From: Treponema sp.
GTDB lineage: Bacteria; Spirochaetota; Spirochaetia; Treponematales; Treponemataceae
DNA length: 36,230 nucleotides
Assembly: GCF_024696245.1 (NCBI RefSeq)
Contig: NZ_JAILGZ010000082.1
Span: 1 to 36,230, forward strand
Reading direction: 5' to 3'
Shown here: piece after piece, positions 18,623-26,103 of the stretch
How the letters are laid out: each line of letters opens with the position of its first letter
Numbering within the stretch: the stretch's first letter is position 1
Translations under genes and position numbers: made by a program
The notes under the pieces: model-generated
What the model saw: only the letters and a program-made list of their open reading frames with translations
What the model was told of the DNA's origin: nothing
Databases searched by the model: none

Positions 18623-18642
18623 GGCAATTAAGGGGCAATTAA
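18623..18642 (-). promoter_or_regulatory. Direct repeat operator candidate upstream of the two-component promoter
   Basis: TTAATTGCC occurs twice with an 11-bp period (18634-18642 and 18623-18631), ending 3 bp upstream of the -35. One-turn spacing right behind a -35 is the usual layout for a dimeric activator. The binding protein is unknown. A site elsewhere in the arabinose block was not found. Confidence 0.45.
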
Positions 18643-18702
18643 AGGGGACAGAAGCAGCTCACTTTCTCATCAGTCTCCCTTAAGGCCCGGAAATGATTAT
18701 TC

Positions 18703-18981
18703 TTAAACTTCTTTAATATCCCATCTGTTTATTCCCGGAAAGGGACAGGTATTTTGAATTACCCTTGCCCTGTAAGCACACCAGGAACCGCTGTAAGAAC
18801 AGGTTGTTCCAGAGATACAGGCCGGGCATTTAAGGCAGGCAGCCATTCTTTCCTTAAAGATATGGTCCGGACTTGTTATTCCTTCCTTAAAGGGAAGTCC
18901 GGCTGCTTTTTCCATAATTTCTTCTGCTGATATCCGGGCAAGAGACTCCTTTATCTGGCATTCAGGGCAGGGGGTATTCAT
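18703..18981 (-). CDS. Small cysteine-rich (zinc-ribbon-like) protein, DUF6171-like
   Basis: A 92-aa protein starting CPECQIKE and holding eight cysteines: one CxxC pair at the N-terminus and a cluster ACLKCPACISGTTC...WCAYRA...TCPFPGINRWD at the C-terminus. The pattern (CxxC, about 40 helical residues, CxxC, C, C, RA, CP, W) resembles DUF6171 proteins, which are small and uncharacterised; I recall the pattern but could not search. Probably binds one or two zinc ions. It begins 2 nt after the abfA stop, so it is translated from the same message. The arabinose context may be incidental. No function proposed. Confidence 0.7.
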   Translation of the reverse strand: MNTPCPECQIKESLARISAEEIMEKAAGLPFKEGITSPDHIFKERMAACLKCPACISGTTCSYSGSWCAYRARVIQNTCPFPGINRWDIKEV

Positions 18982-18983
18982 TT

Positions 18984-20492
18984 TTAAGCCTTAATTTTAA
19001 TGGCAGCTACACTGTAGGCAGGAAGTGTAATTTTTACGCTGTCCCTGTCAGTAATTTCTACAGTTATGGCTTTTTCTGTAACCTGGTCAGGCTTGTCAAA
19101 GGTGTTTATTGAATTCATGGCATCACCTGTAAGAAGGCTTCCTTCTGCTGAATCAATTTTACCTGCAAAGTGAGCCAGGGATATTTCTACCTGTCTTGAT
19201 GAATCTGAATCCGCATTTGCAATAGTTACAAGGTACTTGTCTTTACCACATTTGTCACAGTGTTTAACGGAAGCAGACACGCTTAATGCAGATACAGACA
19301 GGTCCTTTTCCTGAATACCGCAGTCTCCGCAGGCAGCCCTTGTTTTAAGAAGCTCAGCATCCTGATGGTCTTTATACATATGAAGAAGGTGCCAGGTAGG
19401 AGTAAGGACAATTTTATCTCCTTCCGTCAGAACAGGCGACTGAAGGACATTTACTGCCTGAGCCAGGTTTGCCATTTTTACCCTGTCACAGTGATTGTTG
19501 AATATGTTAAGGGTTATGGCTCCTGTTACAGCATCACGGACAGAGTTCTGCTGATAAAGGAAGCCTGGATTTGTTCCCGGTTCACACTGATGCCAGCAGC
19601 CCCATTCATCTACTACAAGGGCAACTTTCTTTTCCGGATCATATTTGTCCATGATTTCACCATGACGGCGGACAAGTTCTTCCATACGGTAAGCATTTTT
19701 TACAGTGCGGTACCAGCCTTCCTTGTCAAAGTCCGTAGAAGAGCGCTTATCTCCCCAGTGATATTCGTAAGTATAATAGTGCAGGGACAGGCCGTTCATA
19801 AGCCAGTGGGCATTTTTCATAAGAACATCGGTCCAGTTATAGTCGTCAATGTTAGGACCACCTGCAATCTTTACAATCTTTTCCTTACCATACTGCCTTA
19901 CAAAGGTCTGGTATCTTCTGTAAAGGTCTGCATAGAACTCCGGCCTCATGTTTCCGCCGCAGCCCCAGTTTTCATTACCTACACCAAAAAAAGGAAGCTT
20001 CCATGCCTTTTCCTGACCGTTGGCTTTTCTTAAATTAGCCATTGGACTTTCTCCGTCAAAGGTCATGTATTCAATCCATTCATCCATCTCCTGAACTGAC
20101 CCTGAACCTACATTTCCGCAGATATAAGGCTGGCATCCCAGTTCATCACAAAGACCAAAAAATTCATGGGTACCAAAGGAATTGTCTTCTACAACTCCAC
20201 CCCAGTTTGTGTTTATCATACGCTTGCGATTTTCTTTAGGCCCAATACCGTCCTTCCAGTGGTATTCATCTGCAAAACAGCCCCCCGGCCACCTTAAGTT
20301 AGGAATATTCAGTTCCTTAAAGGCCTGGACTACAGCCTTGTTGTAACCGTGAATATTAGGAACCGGAGAATCCTTACCAACCCAGAAGCCTCCGTAAATA
20401 CAGCGGCCTAAGTGTTCTGCAAAGTGTCCGTATATATGACGGCTGATAGTAGATTTTTTACTTCCTGCATCAACTACGATTTTTTCTGTCAT
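18984..20492 (-). CDS. abfA: Intracellular alpha-L-arabinofuranosidase, GH51
   Basis: Retaining enzyme that releases L-arabinofuranose from arabinan or arabinoxylan oligosaccharides. Acid/base Glu174 lies in [11 protein letters not shown] and nucleophile Glu296 in VDEWGCWH, very close to the positions in Geobacillus AbfA. The N-terminus [17 protein letters not shown] and [18 protein letters not shown] are typical. At 502 aa it is full length. There is no signal peptide, so it works on imported oligosaccharides and feeds AraA. A GGAG site precedes the ATG. It lies downstream of galK, with a strong hairpin between the two genes and no promoter that I can see. This suggests expression by read-through of that terminator. 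Confidence 0.95.
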   Translation of the reverse strand: MTEKIVVDAGSKKSTISRHIYGHFAEHLGRCIYGGFWVGKDSPVPNIHGYNKAVVQAFKELNIPNLRWPGGCFADEYHWKDGIGPKENRKRMINTNWGGVVEDNSFGTHEFFGLCDELGCQPYICGNVGSGSVQEMDEWIEYMTFDGESPMANLRKANGQEKAWKLPFFGVGNENWGCGGNMRPEFYADLYRRYQTFVRQYGKEKIVKIAGGPNIDDYNWTDVLMKNAHWLMNGLSLHYYTYEYHWGDKRSSTDFDKEGWYRTVKNAYRMEELVRRHGEIMDKYDPEKKVALVVDEWGCWHQCEPGTNPGFLYQQNSVRDAVTGAITLNIFNNHCDRVKMANLAQAVNVLQSPVLTEGDKIVLTPTWHLLHMYKDHQDAELLKTRAACGDCGIQEKDLSVSALSVSASVKHCDKCGKDKYLVTIANADSDSSRQVEISLAHFAGKIDSAEGSLLTGDAMNSINTFDKPDQVTEKAITVEITDRDSVKITLPAYSVAAIKIKA

Positions 20493-20504
20493 GTATTACT
20501 CCAT

Positions 20505-20537
20505 AAAAAAAGGGTGGTTAGTAAAATAACCACCCTT
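20505..20537 (-). terminator. Terminator or attenuator hairpin between galK and abfA
   Basis: Minus strand: perfect 11-bp stem AAGGGTGGTTA/TAACCACCCTT (20510-20537), 6-nt loop, then a U-rich run (20505-20509 plus flanking). It lies only a few nt before the abfA Shine-Dalgarno and so forms part of the abfA leader. Confidence 0.88.
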
Positions 20538-20560
20538 GTAAGATTTAAGTCTTAATCTTT

Positions 20561-21757
20561 TTATTTGTAAAGTGCTACACCGTCACCAGATTCACATGCA
20601 AAGAATCCTGCTGCGTAACCTACAACCTTTGTATATTCTTTCTGAACATTTTCTACAAATGCATCAACCTTGTCTTTGTGAACAAGGGCGATTGCACATC
20701 CACCAAATCCTGCACCTGTCATGCGGGCACCAAGACATCCGTCCTGTTTCTGTGAAGTTTCTGCCAGTGTATCAAGTTCAATACCTGTAACTTCGTAATC
20801 TTCCTTAAGGGATTTGTGGCTTGCGTTAAGAAGGGCACCAAGCTTAACAAGGTCTCCTGCCTTAAGGGCTGCAACTGCATCAAGAACCCTCTGGTTTTCG
20901 TAAACGCAGTGCTTTGCTCTCTTAAGAAGAACTTCGTCCTTGATTGCTCCCTTTACTTCTTCCCATTTAGCTGGAGTAAGTTCACAGAGAGCCTTGATTG
21001 AAGAACCATTGTCCTGAAGAATCTTAAGGGCTTCTTCACACTGTGAGCGGCGTTCATTGTATTTTGAATCAGCAAGGCGTCTTACTTTATTTGTGTTCAT
21101 TACAACAAAGCGGTAGTCACCAAGTTCAAGAGGTGCATATTCATAATCAAGGGTTGCACAGTCAAGCATTTCTGCAGTGTTCTTTTTACCTGTAGCAATA
21201 ATGAACTGGTCCATGATACCGCAGTTAACACCCATAAAGTTGTGTTCACTCATCTGACCAAGCTTTGCAATTGTAACACGGTCAATGTTAAAGCCGAAAG
21301 TTTCAGAAACAGCGTATGCAAATCCGCATTCAAGGGCAGAAGAAGAAGAAATACCGCCGCCTGCAGGAACGTTGGAAACCATAAGGATTTCAAAACCGCA
21401 GTCAAACTTGTGTCCTGCTGCCTTAAGCTGGCTGAGGATTCCGTTAAGGTAGTTTGCATAGTCATTTTTCTTGTCAAAAACAAAGTTGTCGTTAATGTCA
21501 AATTCAAATGTACCAGGGAAACGTACGTCGTTGTAAATTACTTTTGTATCCTGACGCTTACGGATTGCAACGTAGAGGTATTTATTGATTGCAGCTGGGA
21601 AAACTTTACCGCCGTTGTAGTCAATATGTTCACCGATAATGTTAATGCGGGCAGGGGAAGAATAAATCTTAACGCTGTCTTCGCTGCCACCATAAAGCTT
21701 TACGAATGCCGGAATAAGATCGTCCGGGTTGTAAGTTGTTGAAGTCAATGAGTTCAT
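20561..21757 (-). CDS. galK: Galactokinase
   Basis: GHMP-family kinase making galactose-1-phosphate, the entry step of the Leloir pathway. The galactokinase signature is near the start (ARINIIGEHIDYNGGKVFPAAI). The ATP-binding GHMP motif is VPAGGGISSSSALE, and the C-terminal motif is ARMTGAGFGGCAIAL. At 398 aa the length is right. The start has AGAGG about 7 nt upstream. A TATAAT box at 21796-21801 gives a leader of roughly 37 nt. It heads the run galK-abfA-small Cys-rich gene. Closely related arabinokinases exist in plants, but the signature here is ordinary bacterial GalK. galT and galE are not present in the window. Confidence 0.95.
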   Translation of the reverse strand: MNSLTSTTYNPDDLIPAFVKLYGGSEDSVKIYSSPARINIIGEHIDYNGGKVFPAAINKYLYVAIRKRQDTKVIYNDVRFPGTFEFDINDNFVFDKKNDYANYLNGILSQLKAAGHKFDCGFEILMVSNVPAGGGISSSSALECGFAYAVSETFGFNIDRVTIAKLGQMSEHNFMGVNCGIMDQFIIATGKKNTAEMLDCATLDYEYAPLELGDYRFVVMNTNKVRRLADSKYNERRSQCEEALKILQDNGSSIKALCELTPAKWEEVKGAIKDEVLLKRAKHCVYENQRVLDAVAALKAGDLVKLGALLNASHKSLKEDYEVTGIELDTLAETSQKQDGCLGARMTGAGFGGCAIALVHKDKVDAFVENVQKEYTKVVGYAAGFFACESGDGVALYK

Positions 21758-21795
21758 AAAAAACCTCTGTTTTCTAGTTTTATTTTATGGACAAA

Positions 21796-21801
21796 ATTAT
21801 A
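21796..21801 (-). promoter_or_regulatory. -10 box of galK
   Basis: Perfect TATAAT on the minus strand, about 38 nt before the galK ATG. The -35 region is AT-rich without a good match. An A6/T6 palindromic tract (AAAAAATATTTTTT) lies at the -30 region. Confidence 0.45.
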
Positions 21802-21888
21802 GCAAAAAATATTTTTTAAAAATAGAGGTAACATCAAGCGGGGACTTTTCGCCGGAATCTTTTTATTTCGGTTTTAAAACTCCTTTGT

Positions 21889-21917
21889 TTTACAAAAGGA
21901 ACGCCATGTTGTACAAT
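21889..21917 (+). promoter_or_regulatory. ppaC promoter (leaderless geometry)
   Basis: TTTACA (21889-21894), 17-nt spacer, TACAAT (21912-21917), 8 nt, ATG at 21926. No Shine-Dalgarno. Confidence 0.65.
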
Positions 21918-21925
21918 ACGATGCT

Positions 21926-23581
21926 ATGAAAAATAAAGTTTATGTAATCGGACATAAGAATCCTGACACTGACAGCGTTGTTGCTGCAGTTGCCTATGCA
22001 AAGTTACGCAACCTGCTTGGACATGAAGAATACGTAGCATGCCGTGCGGGGCACCTTAATCCCCAGACTTCATATATCTTTCAGAAATTTAATATTCCCC
22101 GCCCTCAGTATATTCCTGACCTGGTTCCAAAGGTTGAATATTATATGCCTGAAGAATTTGAAACTGTTGATGAAAATGTTTCCGTATGGGAAGCAATCGG
22201 CCGCATGGAAAAAACAGGTCTTCGTGTACTTCCTGTTGTAGATTCAGAAGGCCGCTATCTTTCCCTTCTTCATTATTCTGGTTTTGCCCAGAGCGTTCTC
22301 CGCATAATGAATCCGGAAAAGCGCAACAAGTTTGCTACAAGCATTTCCCTTGTTCAGAAAACCCTTAATGCCCAGCCTATTATCCTTAACCATGATGCAG
22401 ATAAAAATTTTAAGGCATTCATTCTTGTAGGTTCTTCTTCAGAAAAAACTTTTGTTGAACGTCTTGAAAGTCATGCCAGTGAAGACCTGGTTGTAATTGT
22501 CAGTGACAGGGAAGACATTCAGCGCCTCTGTATTGAACGTAAGGTTAAGCTTATGATTCTTACCAGCGGCTTTGCCCTTAACAAGGAACTCCGTGACCTT
22601 GCAGAAAAAAACGGGGTCTCTGTAATTATCAGTCCTTATACAACAACACCAACTGCCATGCTTATTGCCTATTCAACTCCGGTAGCAGCTGTTGCAGATA
22701 AGGAAATCCTTCCCGTACATAAAAACGATACCACTGCAAAGATTCAGGATATCCTTAAACATTCCCAGTGCAAGTATCTTCCTGTTGTAGACGGAGACAA
22801 TAAGGTTATAGGAATTATTTCTGAACATGACCTTCTTAAGGAACCAAACATCAGTGTCGTAATGGTAGACCATAATGAATTAAGTCAGGCTGTAGAAGAC
22901 ATTGACCACTATAAGATTCTGGGCGTAATAGACCATCACCGTCTTGGAACCCTTTCTACAAAATATCCTATTACCTTTATTAATAAACCTGTAGGTTCCA
23001 CAGCAACTTTGATTACCCAGCTTTACCGTGAATATAAGGTACCTATTCCAAAGGAAATTGCATCTCTCCTTCTCTGTGGAATTTTAAGCGACACCCTTGT
23101 ACTCCAGAGTGCAACCGTAACAGAGCTTGATCAAGAAACTGCAGATTATCTTAGTGACATTACAAATCTTGATGTAAAGGAACTTGGTAACGAAATCCTT
23201 CTTGCAGGCAGTCATGTTTCTGGCCGTGCTGCAGATGAAATCATACGCCAGGATATGAAGGAATATTCAGAAGGAAAGGCTGTATACACAGTAAGCCAGA
23301 TAGAAGTTGGTAACCCTAAAGAGATTCTTGACCGCAAGGCAGACTTCCTTGCTGAACTTGAAATTGAACGCCGCAGTCACAAGGGGCTTTTCAGCTGTCT
23401 TCTTGTTACGGATATTACAACTTTAAGCAGTGTCCTTCTTATGGAATGTGACAAAAACTTTTTGCCTTTTATAACCTTCCCTAAACAGGAAGAAAATGTT
23501 TACTACCTTCAGGGGGTAGTAAGCCGTAAAAAGCAGCTTGTTCCCCTTATTACGGAACAGGTATTAAATTACTTAAAGTAA
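21926..23581 (+). CDS. ppaC: Manganese-dependent inorganic pyrophosphatase with CBS and DRTGG regulatory domains
   Basis: Family II pyrophosphatase of the DHH superfamily. GHKNPDTDSVVAA at the N-terminus and VMVDHNE plus IDHHRLGTL in the middle bind the metals. The DHHA2-type end carries the substrate-binding SRKKQ motif near residue 535. Between the two DHH parts lie two CBS segments (about 70-125 and 250-310) around a DRTGG-like domain, giving 551 aa instead of about 310. Such CBS-PPases are known to be controlled by adenine nucleotides. The enzyme pulls biosynthetic reactions forward and links them to energy charge. Single-gene transcript from a promoter abutting the ATG to a terminator 10 nt past the stop. 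Confidence 0.96.
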   Translation: MKNKVYVIGHKNPDTDSVVAAVAYAKLRNLLGHEEYVACRAGHLNPQTSYIFQKFNIPRPQYIPDLVPKVEYYMPEEFETVDENVSVWEAIGRMEKTGLRVLPVVDSEGRYLSLLHYSGFAQSVLRIMNPEKRNKFATSISLVQKTLNAQPIILNHDADKNFKAFILVGSSSEKTFVERLESHASEDLVVIVSDREDIQRLCIERKVKLMILTSGFALNKELRDLAEKNGVSVIISPYTTTPTAMLIAYSTPVAAVADKEILPVHKNDTTAKIQDILKHSQCKYLPVVDGDNKVIGIISEHDLLKEPNISVVMVDHNELSQAVEDIDHYKILGVIDHHRLGTLSTKYPITFINKPVGSTATLITQLYREYKVPIPKEIASLLLCGILSDTLVLQSATVTELDQETADYLSDITNLDVKELGNEILLAGSHVSGRAADEIIRQDMKEYSEGKAVYTVSQIEVGNPKEILDRKADFLAELEIERRSHKGLFSCLLVTDITTLSSVLLMECDKNFLPFITFPKQEENVYYLQGVVSRKKQLVPLITEQVLNYLK

Positions 23582-23589
23582 AAAAATAA

Positions 23590-23642
23590 GCCGGAGCTTT
23601 TTATAATGCAGAAAGTGCAGTAAAAAAAACTCCGGCCTTTTT
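23590..23642. terminator. Bidirectional terminator between ppaC and the fRMsr gene
   Basis: GCCGGAG (23590-23596) pairs with CTCCGGC (23630-23636), with inner T/A-rich pairing. The plus strand continues CTTTTTATT, and the minus strand continues TTATTTTTTT. It can serve both convergent genes. Confidence 0.85.
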
Positions 23643-23643
23643 A

Positions 23644-23710
23644 TTGAGGGTTTATTACAAAACCCTCAAAACGGCGAAGTCAAGGCTTTAAGCGTGAGCG
23701 TGCCTTGACT
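23644..23710. repeat. Two consecutive inverted repeats, possible REP-like element
   Basis: First: TTGAGGGTTT (23644-23653) with AAACCCTCAA (23660-23669), 6-nt loop. Second: AGTCAAGGC (23678-23686) with GCCTTGACT (23702-23710), whose loop contains GCGTGAGCG. Both are more GC-rich than their surroundings, non-coding and placed between convergent genes. Neither has a proper U-run of its own. Only one copy of each is in this window. Confidence 0.6.
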
Positions 23711-23734
23711 CGACGTATTTATATTTTATTAATG

Positions 23735-24193
23735 TTAATCCCGGCAGGCCTTTTCCAGAATACGGGCAAACTTTTCAAGACCGTTTTTATCTTCGTCAGT
23801 AAAGCGGCCCACCAGAGGGCTGTCTATATCAAGCACACCCCAGACCTTTTTATTCTTATCCCTTAAAGGAACAACAATTTCTGAATTGGAAGCAGAATCA
23901 CAGGCAATATGACCTTCAAACTGATGAACGTCCTTTACTAGCTGAGTCTTGTTTTTTGCTGCAGCTGTTCCGCATACACCCTTACCTAAAGGAATACGGA
24001 TACAGGCAGGTTTACCCTGAAAGGGACCTAAAAGAAGATAGCCTTCTTCCATAGTGTAAAAGCCTGCCCAGTTTATATCCTTAAGCTCCTGCCATAAAAG
24101 GGCAGAAGCATTTGCCAGGTTAGGAACTATATGGCTCTCGTTCATTGTAAGGGAAGAAAGCATGGAGCATAAAAGTTCGTAGTCAGCCGTCAT
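23735..24193 (-). CDS. msrC: Free methionine-(R)-sulfoxide reductase (GAF domain, fRMsr)
   Basis: A single GAF domain of 152 aa that reduces free Met-R-sulfoxide with thioredoxin, part of oxidative defence. The family segments are clear: NLANASALLWQEL, INWAGFY, LGPFQGKPACIRIPLGKGVCGTAA, VHQFEGHIACDSASNSEIVVPL and WGVLDIDSP. The three cysteines used in catalysis and resolution (in PACIRI, KGVCGTA and HIACDSA) are all kept. It follows guaA by 19 nt, so it is probably the last gene of pyrG-guaA-msrC. The gene symbol follows E. coli use; the older name is yebR. Confidence 0.93.
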   Translation of the reverse strand: MTADYELLCSMLSSLTMNESHIVPNLANASALLWQELKDINWAGFYTMEEGYLLLGPFQGKPACIRIPLGKGVCGTAAAKNKTQLVKDVHQFEGHIACDSASNSEIVVPLRDKNKKVWGVLDIDSPLVGRFTDEDKNGLEKFARILEKACRD

Positions 24194-24212
24194 ATTTTAT
24201 TCCTTTATAACC

Positions 24213-26093
24213 TTATTCCCATCCGAATGTTGCAGGCGGCTTGTTTGTAAGGTCATAGTAAATTGCATCAATTTTATTCAGTTTTGAAAGCTGAAGTACC
24301 ATTGCCATTAAAAGATCGTGAGGCAGTGGAGCAAATCTTGCAGTCATTACATCTTCTGAACATACAGGACGGAGAACAATACTAAAGCGGTCCCTGTCTG
24401 TAGCATAAGGAATGTTAATTGTAAGGTGCTGGAAAATCTTTGAGTACCATTTTGCATTATGCAGGTCATCAAGAACGATTTTGTCTGCTTCCCTAAGCTG
24501 GTCCAGTCTTTCTTTAGTACAGTAGCCTTCCTGAATTGCAAAGTCACTGTCCTTAACGTAAGGATTCTGCCAGAGTTTAATAATACAGCGGTTAAGGTAT
24601 TTTGCAGCATTTGTAATTTTAACCGAAGCTGCATCCAGCTTTTCCCATTTACCAGGAAGATGCCTGAAGCCGCCGTCAAGTTTCTTAAAGGAAATTACTG
24701 CAGGGAATCTGTAGGTACGGAAATCCCCCTGAACACCTACAGAGCGTACAGGAAGAACTGATTTTTCAAGATAAGGAGCGCAATCTTCGCAGAACATATC
24801 CAGCTCTATTTTATCAAGTTCTTTCTTTGCTTCTTCAAATTCATTTTTATCCTGGTCAGAAACTTTTCCGTCTGAACAGAGAACGTTAATACTTAAACCT
24901 GGTCCTGGGAATGGATGCCTCATTACAAGTTCATCACTAAGTCCCAGTTTTTTACCGATTGCACGAACTTCGTCCTTATAAAGATCCTTTAATGGTTCAA
25001 TAATAAGTCCCTGGGCAATAAGTTTCTGAATGCCTTCAACACGGTTATGGTGGGTCTTAATTGTATTTGAATTTTTAGTTCCACCGGATTCAATAATATC
25101 CGGATAAAGGGTACCCTGAGCCAGCATCCACTTTGATTCATCAAGCTTCTGTTCTGCAACAACCTGATCCCTTACCTTAATAAAGTTTTCTCCAACAGCC
25201 ATTCTCTTTTTCTGAGGATCTGTAAGGCCTTCTACAGCCTTTAAGAAAGAGGCGCTGGCATCCTTTACGATAAAGTTATTAAAACCAAAGTCATTGTAGG
25301 CTTTTGCAACAGAGGCGCTTTCGTTTTTACGCATAAAGCCGTTGTCAATGTGAAGGCCAAGAACCCTTTCCTGACCTAAAGCCTTGTTAAGGAGGGCAAA
25401 GGCAACAGTTGAATCAACACCACCGCTTAAGAAAAGCAGGATGTTTTTATCTCCGGCATCCTTTTTAATTGATTCAAGAATATGATTAAGGACAGTATCT
25501 TCGTCCCAGTTCTTTTCCATTCCGCAGATTTCTGCAAAGTTGGCAAATATTTTATTTCCTTCAGGAGTATCCTTTACTTCGCAGTGACACTGAAGTGAAA
25601 ATCTTTTTTTACTTAAGTTCTGTAATGCAGCGTAAGGGCAGTCTTTTGTACTTCCAATAACTTCAAAACCCTGGGCCAGAGAAAGAACACCGTCCTGGTG
25701 ACTCATCCAGACCTGAGTTTTTTCAGAAACTCCCTTAAACAAAGGAGATGATTTTCCGGCTTCATTTATTTCCAGCCTGGCAAAACCAAATTCTCCAACT
25801 TCTGCCTTTCCTACCTCTGCACCGTAGCTTTTAGCAATAAGCTGGTGTCCGTAGCAAAGTCCTAAAACAGGAAGGTCCAGTTCAAGTATTTTTTCGTTAA
25901 AGTCCGGCACCTTCTCATCGTAGACGGAACTCGGTCCTCCAGAAAAGACGATTCCCTTTGCATTTTCAAACTCACTTAAGTCTGCAGAAGGAAGGGCAAT
26001 CTCCGTGTAAAAACCCATGGCGCGGAAGCGCTTTGCAATAAGATGGGCATACTGGGAGCCGAAATCAAGGACTACGATTTTGGAACGTGCCAT
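24213..26093 (-). CDS. guaA: GMP synthase (glutamine-hydrolysing), long form
   Basis: Converts XMP to GMP with glutamine and ATP. The class I amidotransferase domain has Cys80 in GLCYGHQ and His170/Glu172 in QCHCEV. The usual bacterial text here is QFHPEV, so Pro is replaced by Cys but the triad remains. The ATP pyrophosphatase loop SGGVDS is at 223-228. The C-terminus ends KPPATFGWE. At 626 aa it is about 100 residues longer than ordinary bacterial GuaA (about 515-525). The extra length lies after the ATPase domain, around VLCSDGKVSDQDKNEFEE...CAPYLEKSVLPVRSVGVQGDFRTYRFPAVI, in the dimerisation domain. The eukaryotic enzyme also carries an insertion in that domain. A GGAG site precedes the start; pyrG ends 10 nt upstream. 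Confidence 0.95.
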   Translation of the reverse strand: MARSKIVVLDFGSQYAHLIAKRFRAMGFYTEIALPSADLSEFENAKGIVFSGGPSSVYDEKVPDFNEKILELDLPVLGLCYGHQLIAKSYGAEVGKAEVGEFGFARLEINEAGKSSPLFKGVSEKTQVWMSHQDGVLSLAQGFEVIGSTKDCPYAALQNLSKKRFSLQCHCEVKDTPEGNKIFANFAEICGMEKNWDEDTVLNHILESIKKDAGDKNILLFLSGGVDSTVAFALLNKALGQERVLGLHIDNGFMRKNESASVAKAYNDFGFNNFIVKDASASFLKAVEGLTDPQKKRMAVGENFIKVRDQVVAEQKLDESKWMLAQGTLYPDIIESGGTKNSNTIKTHHNRVEGIQKLIAQGLIIEPLKDLYKDEVRAIGKKLGLSDELVMRHPFPGPGLSINVLCSDGKVSDQDKNEFEEAKKELDKIELDMFCEDCAPYLEKSVLPVRSVGVQGDFRTYRFPAVISFKKLDGGFRHLPGKWEKLDAASVKITNAAKYLNRCIIKLWQNPYVKDSDFAIQEGYCTKERLDQLREADKIVLDDLHNAKWYSKIFQHLTINIPYATDRDRFSIVLRPVCSEDVMTARFAPLPHDLLMAMVLQLSKLNKIDAIYYDLTNKPPATFGWE

Positions 26094-26103
26094 AGTTAAC
26101 TCC

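Noticed and set aside
21852-21875. Small CCGGAAT/ATTTCGG hairpin followed by TTTT upstream of ppaC
   Set aside because: Its stem is only 7 bp with a wobble pair, and no plus-strand transcript precedes it; not counted as a terminator.
24213-26093. guaA as a fusion or frameshift artefact because of its length
   Set aside because: The frame is continuous, codon use is even, all motifs are in order and the usual C-terminus is present. An in-frame insertion in the dimerisation region explains the size.
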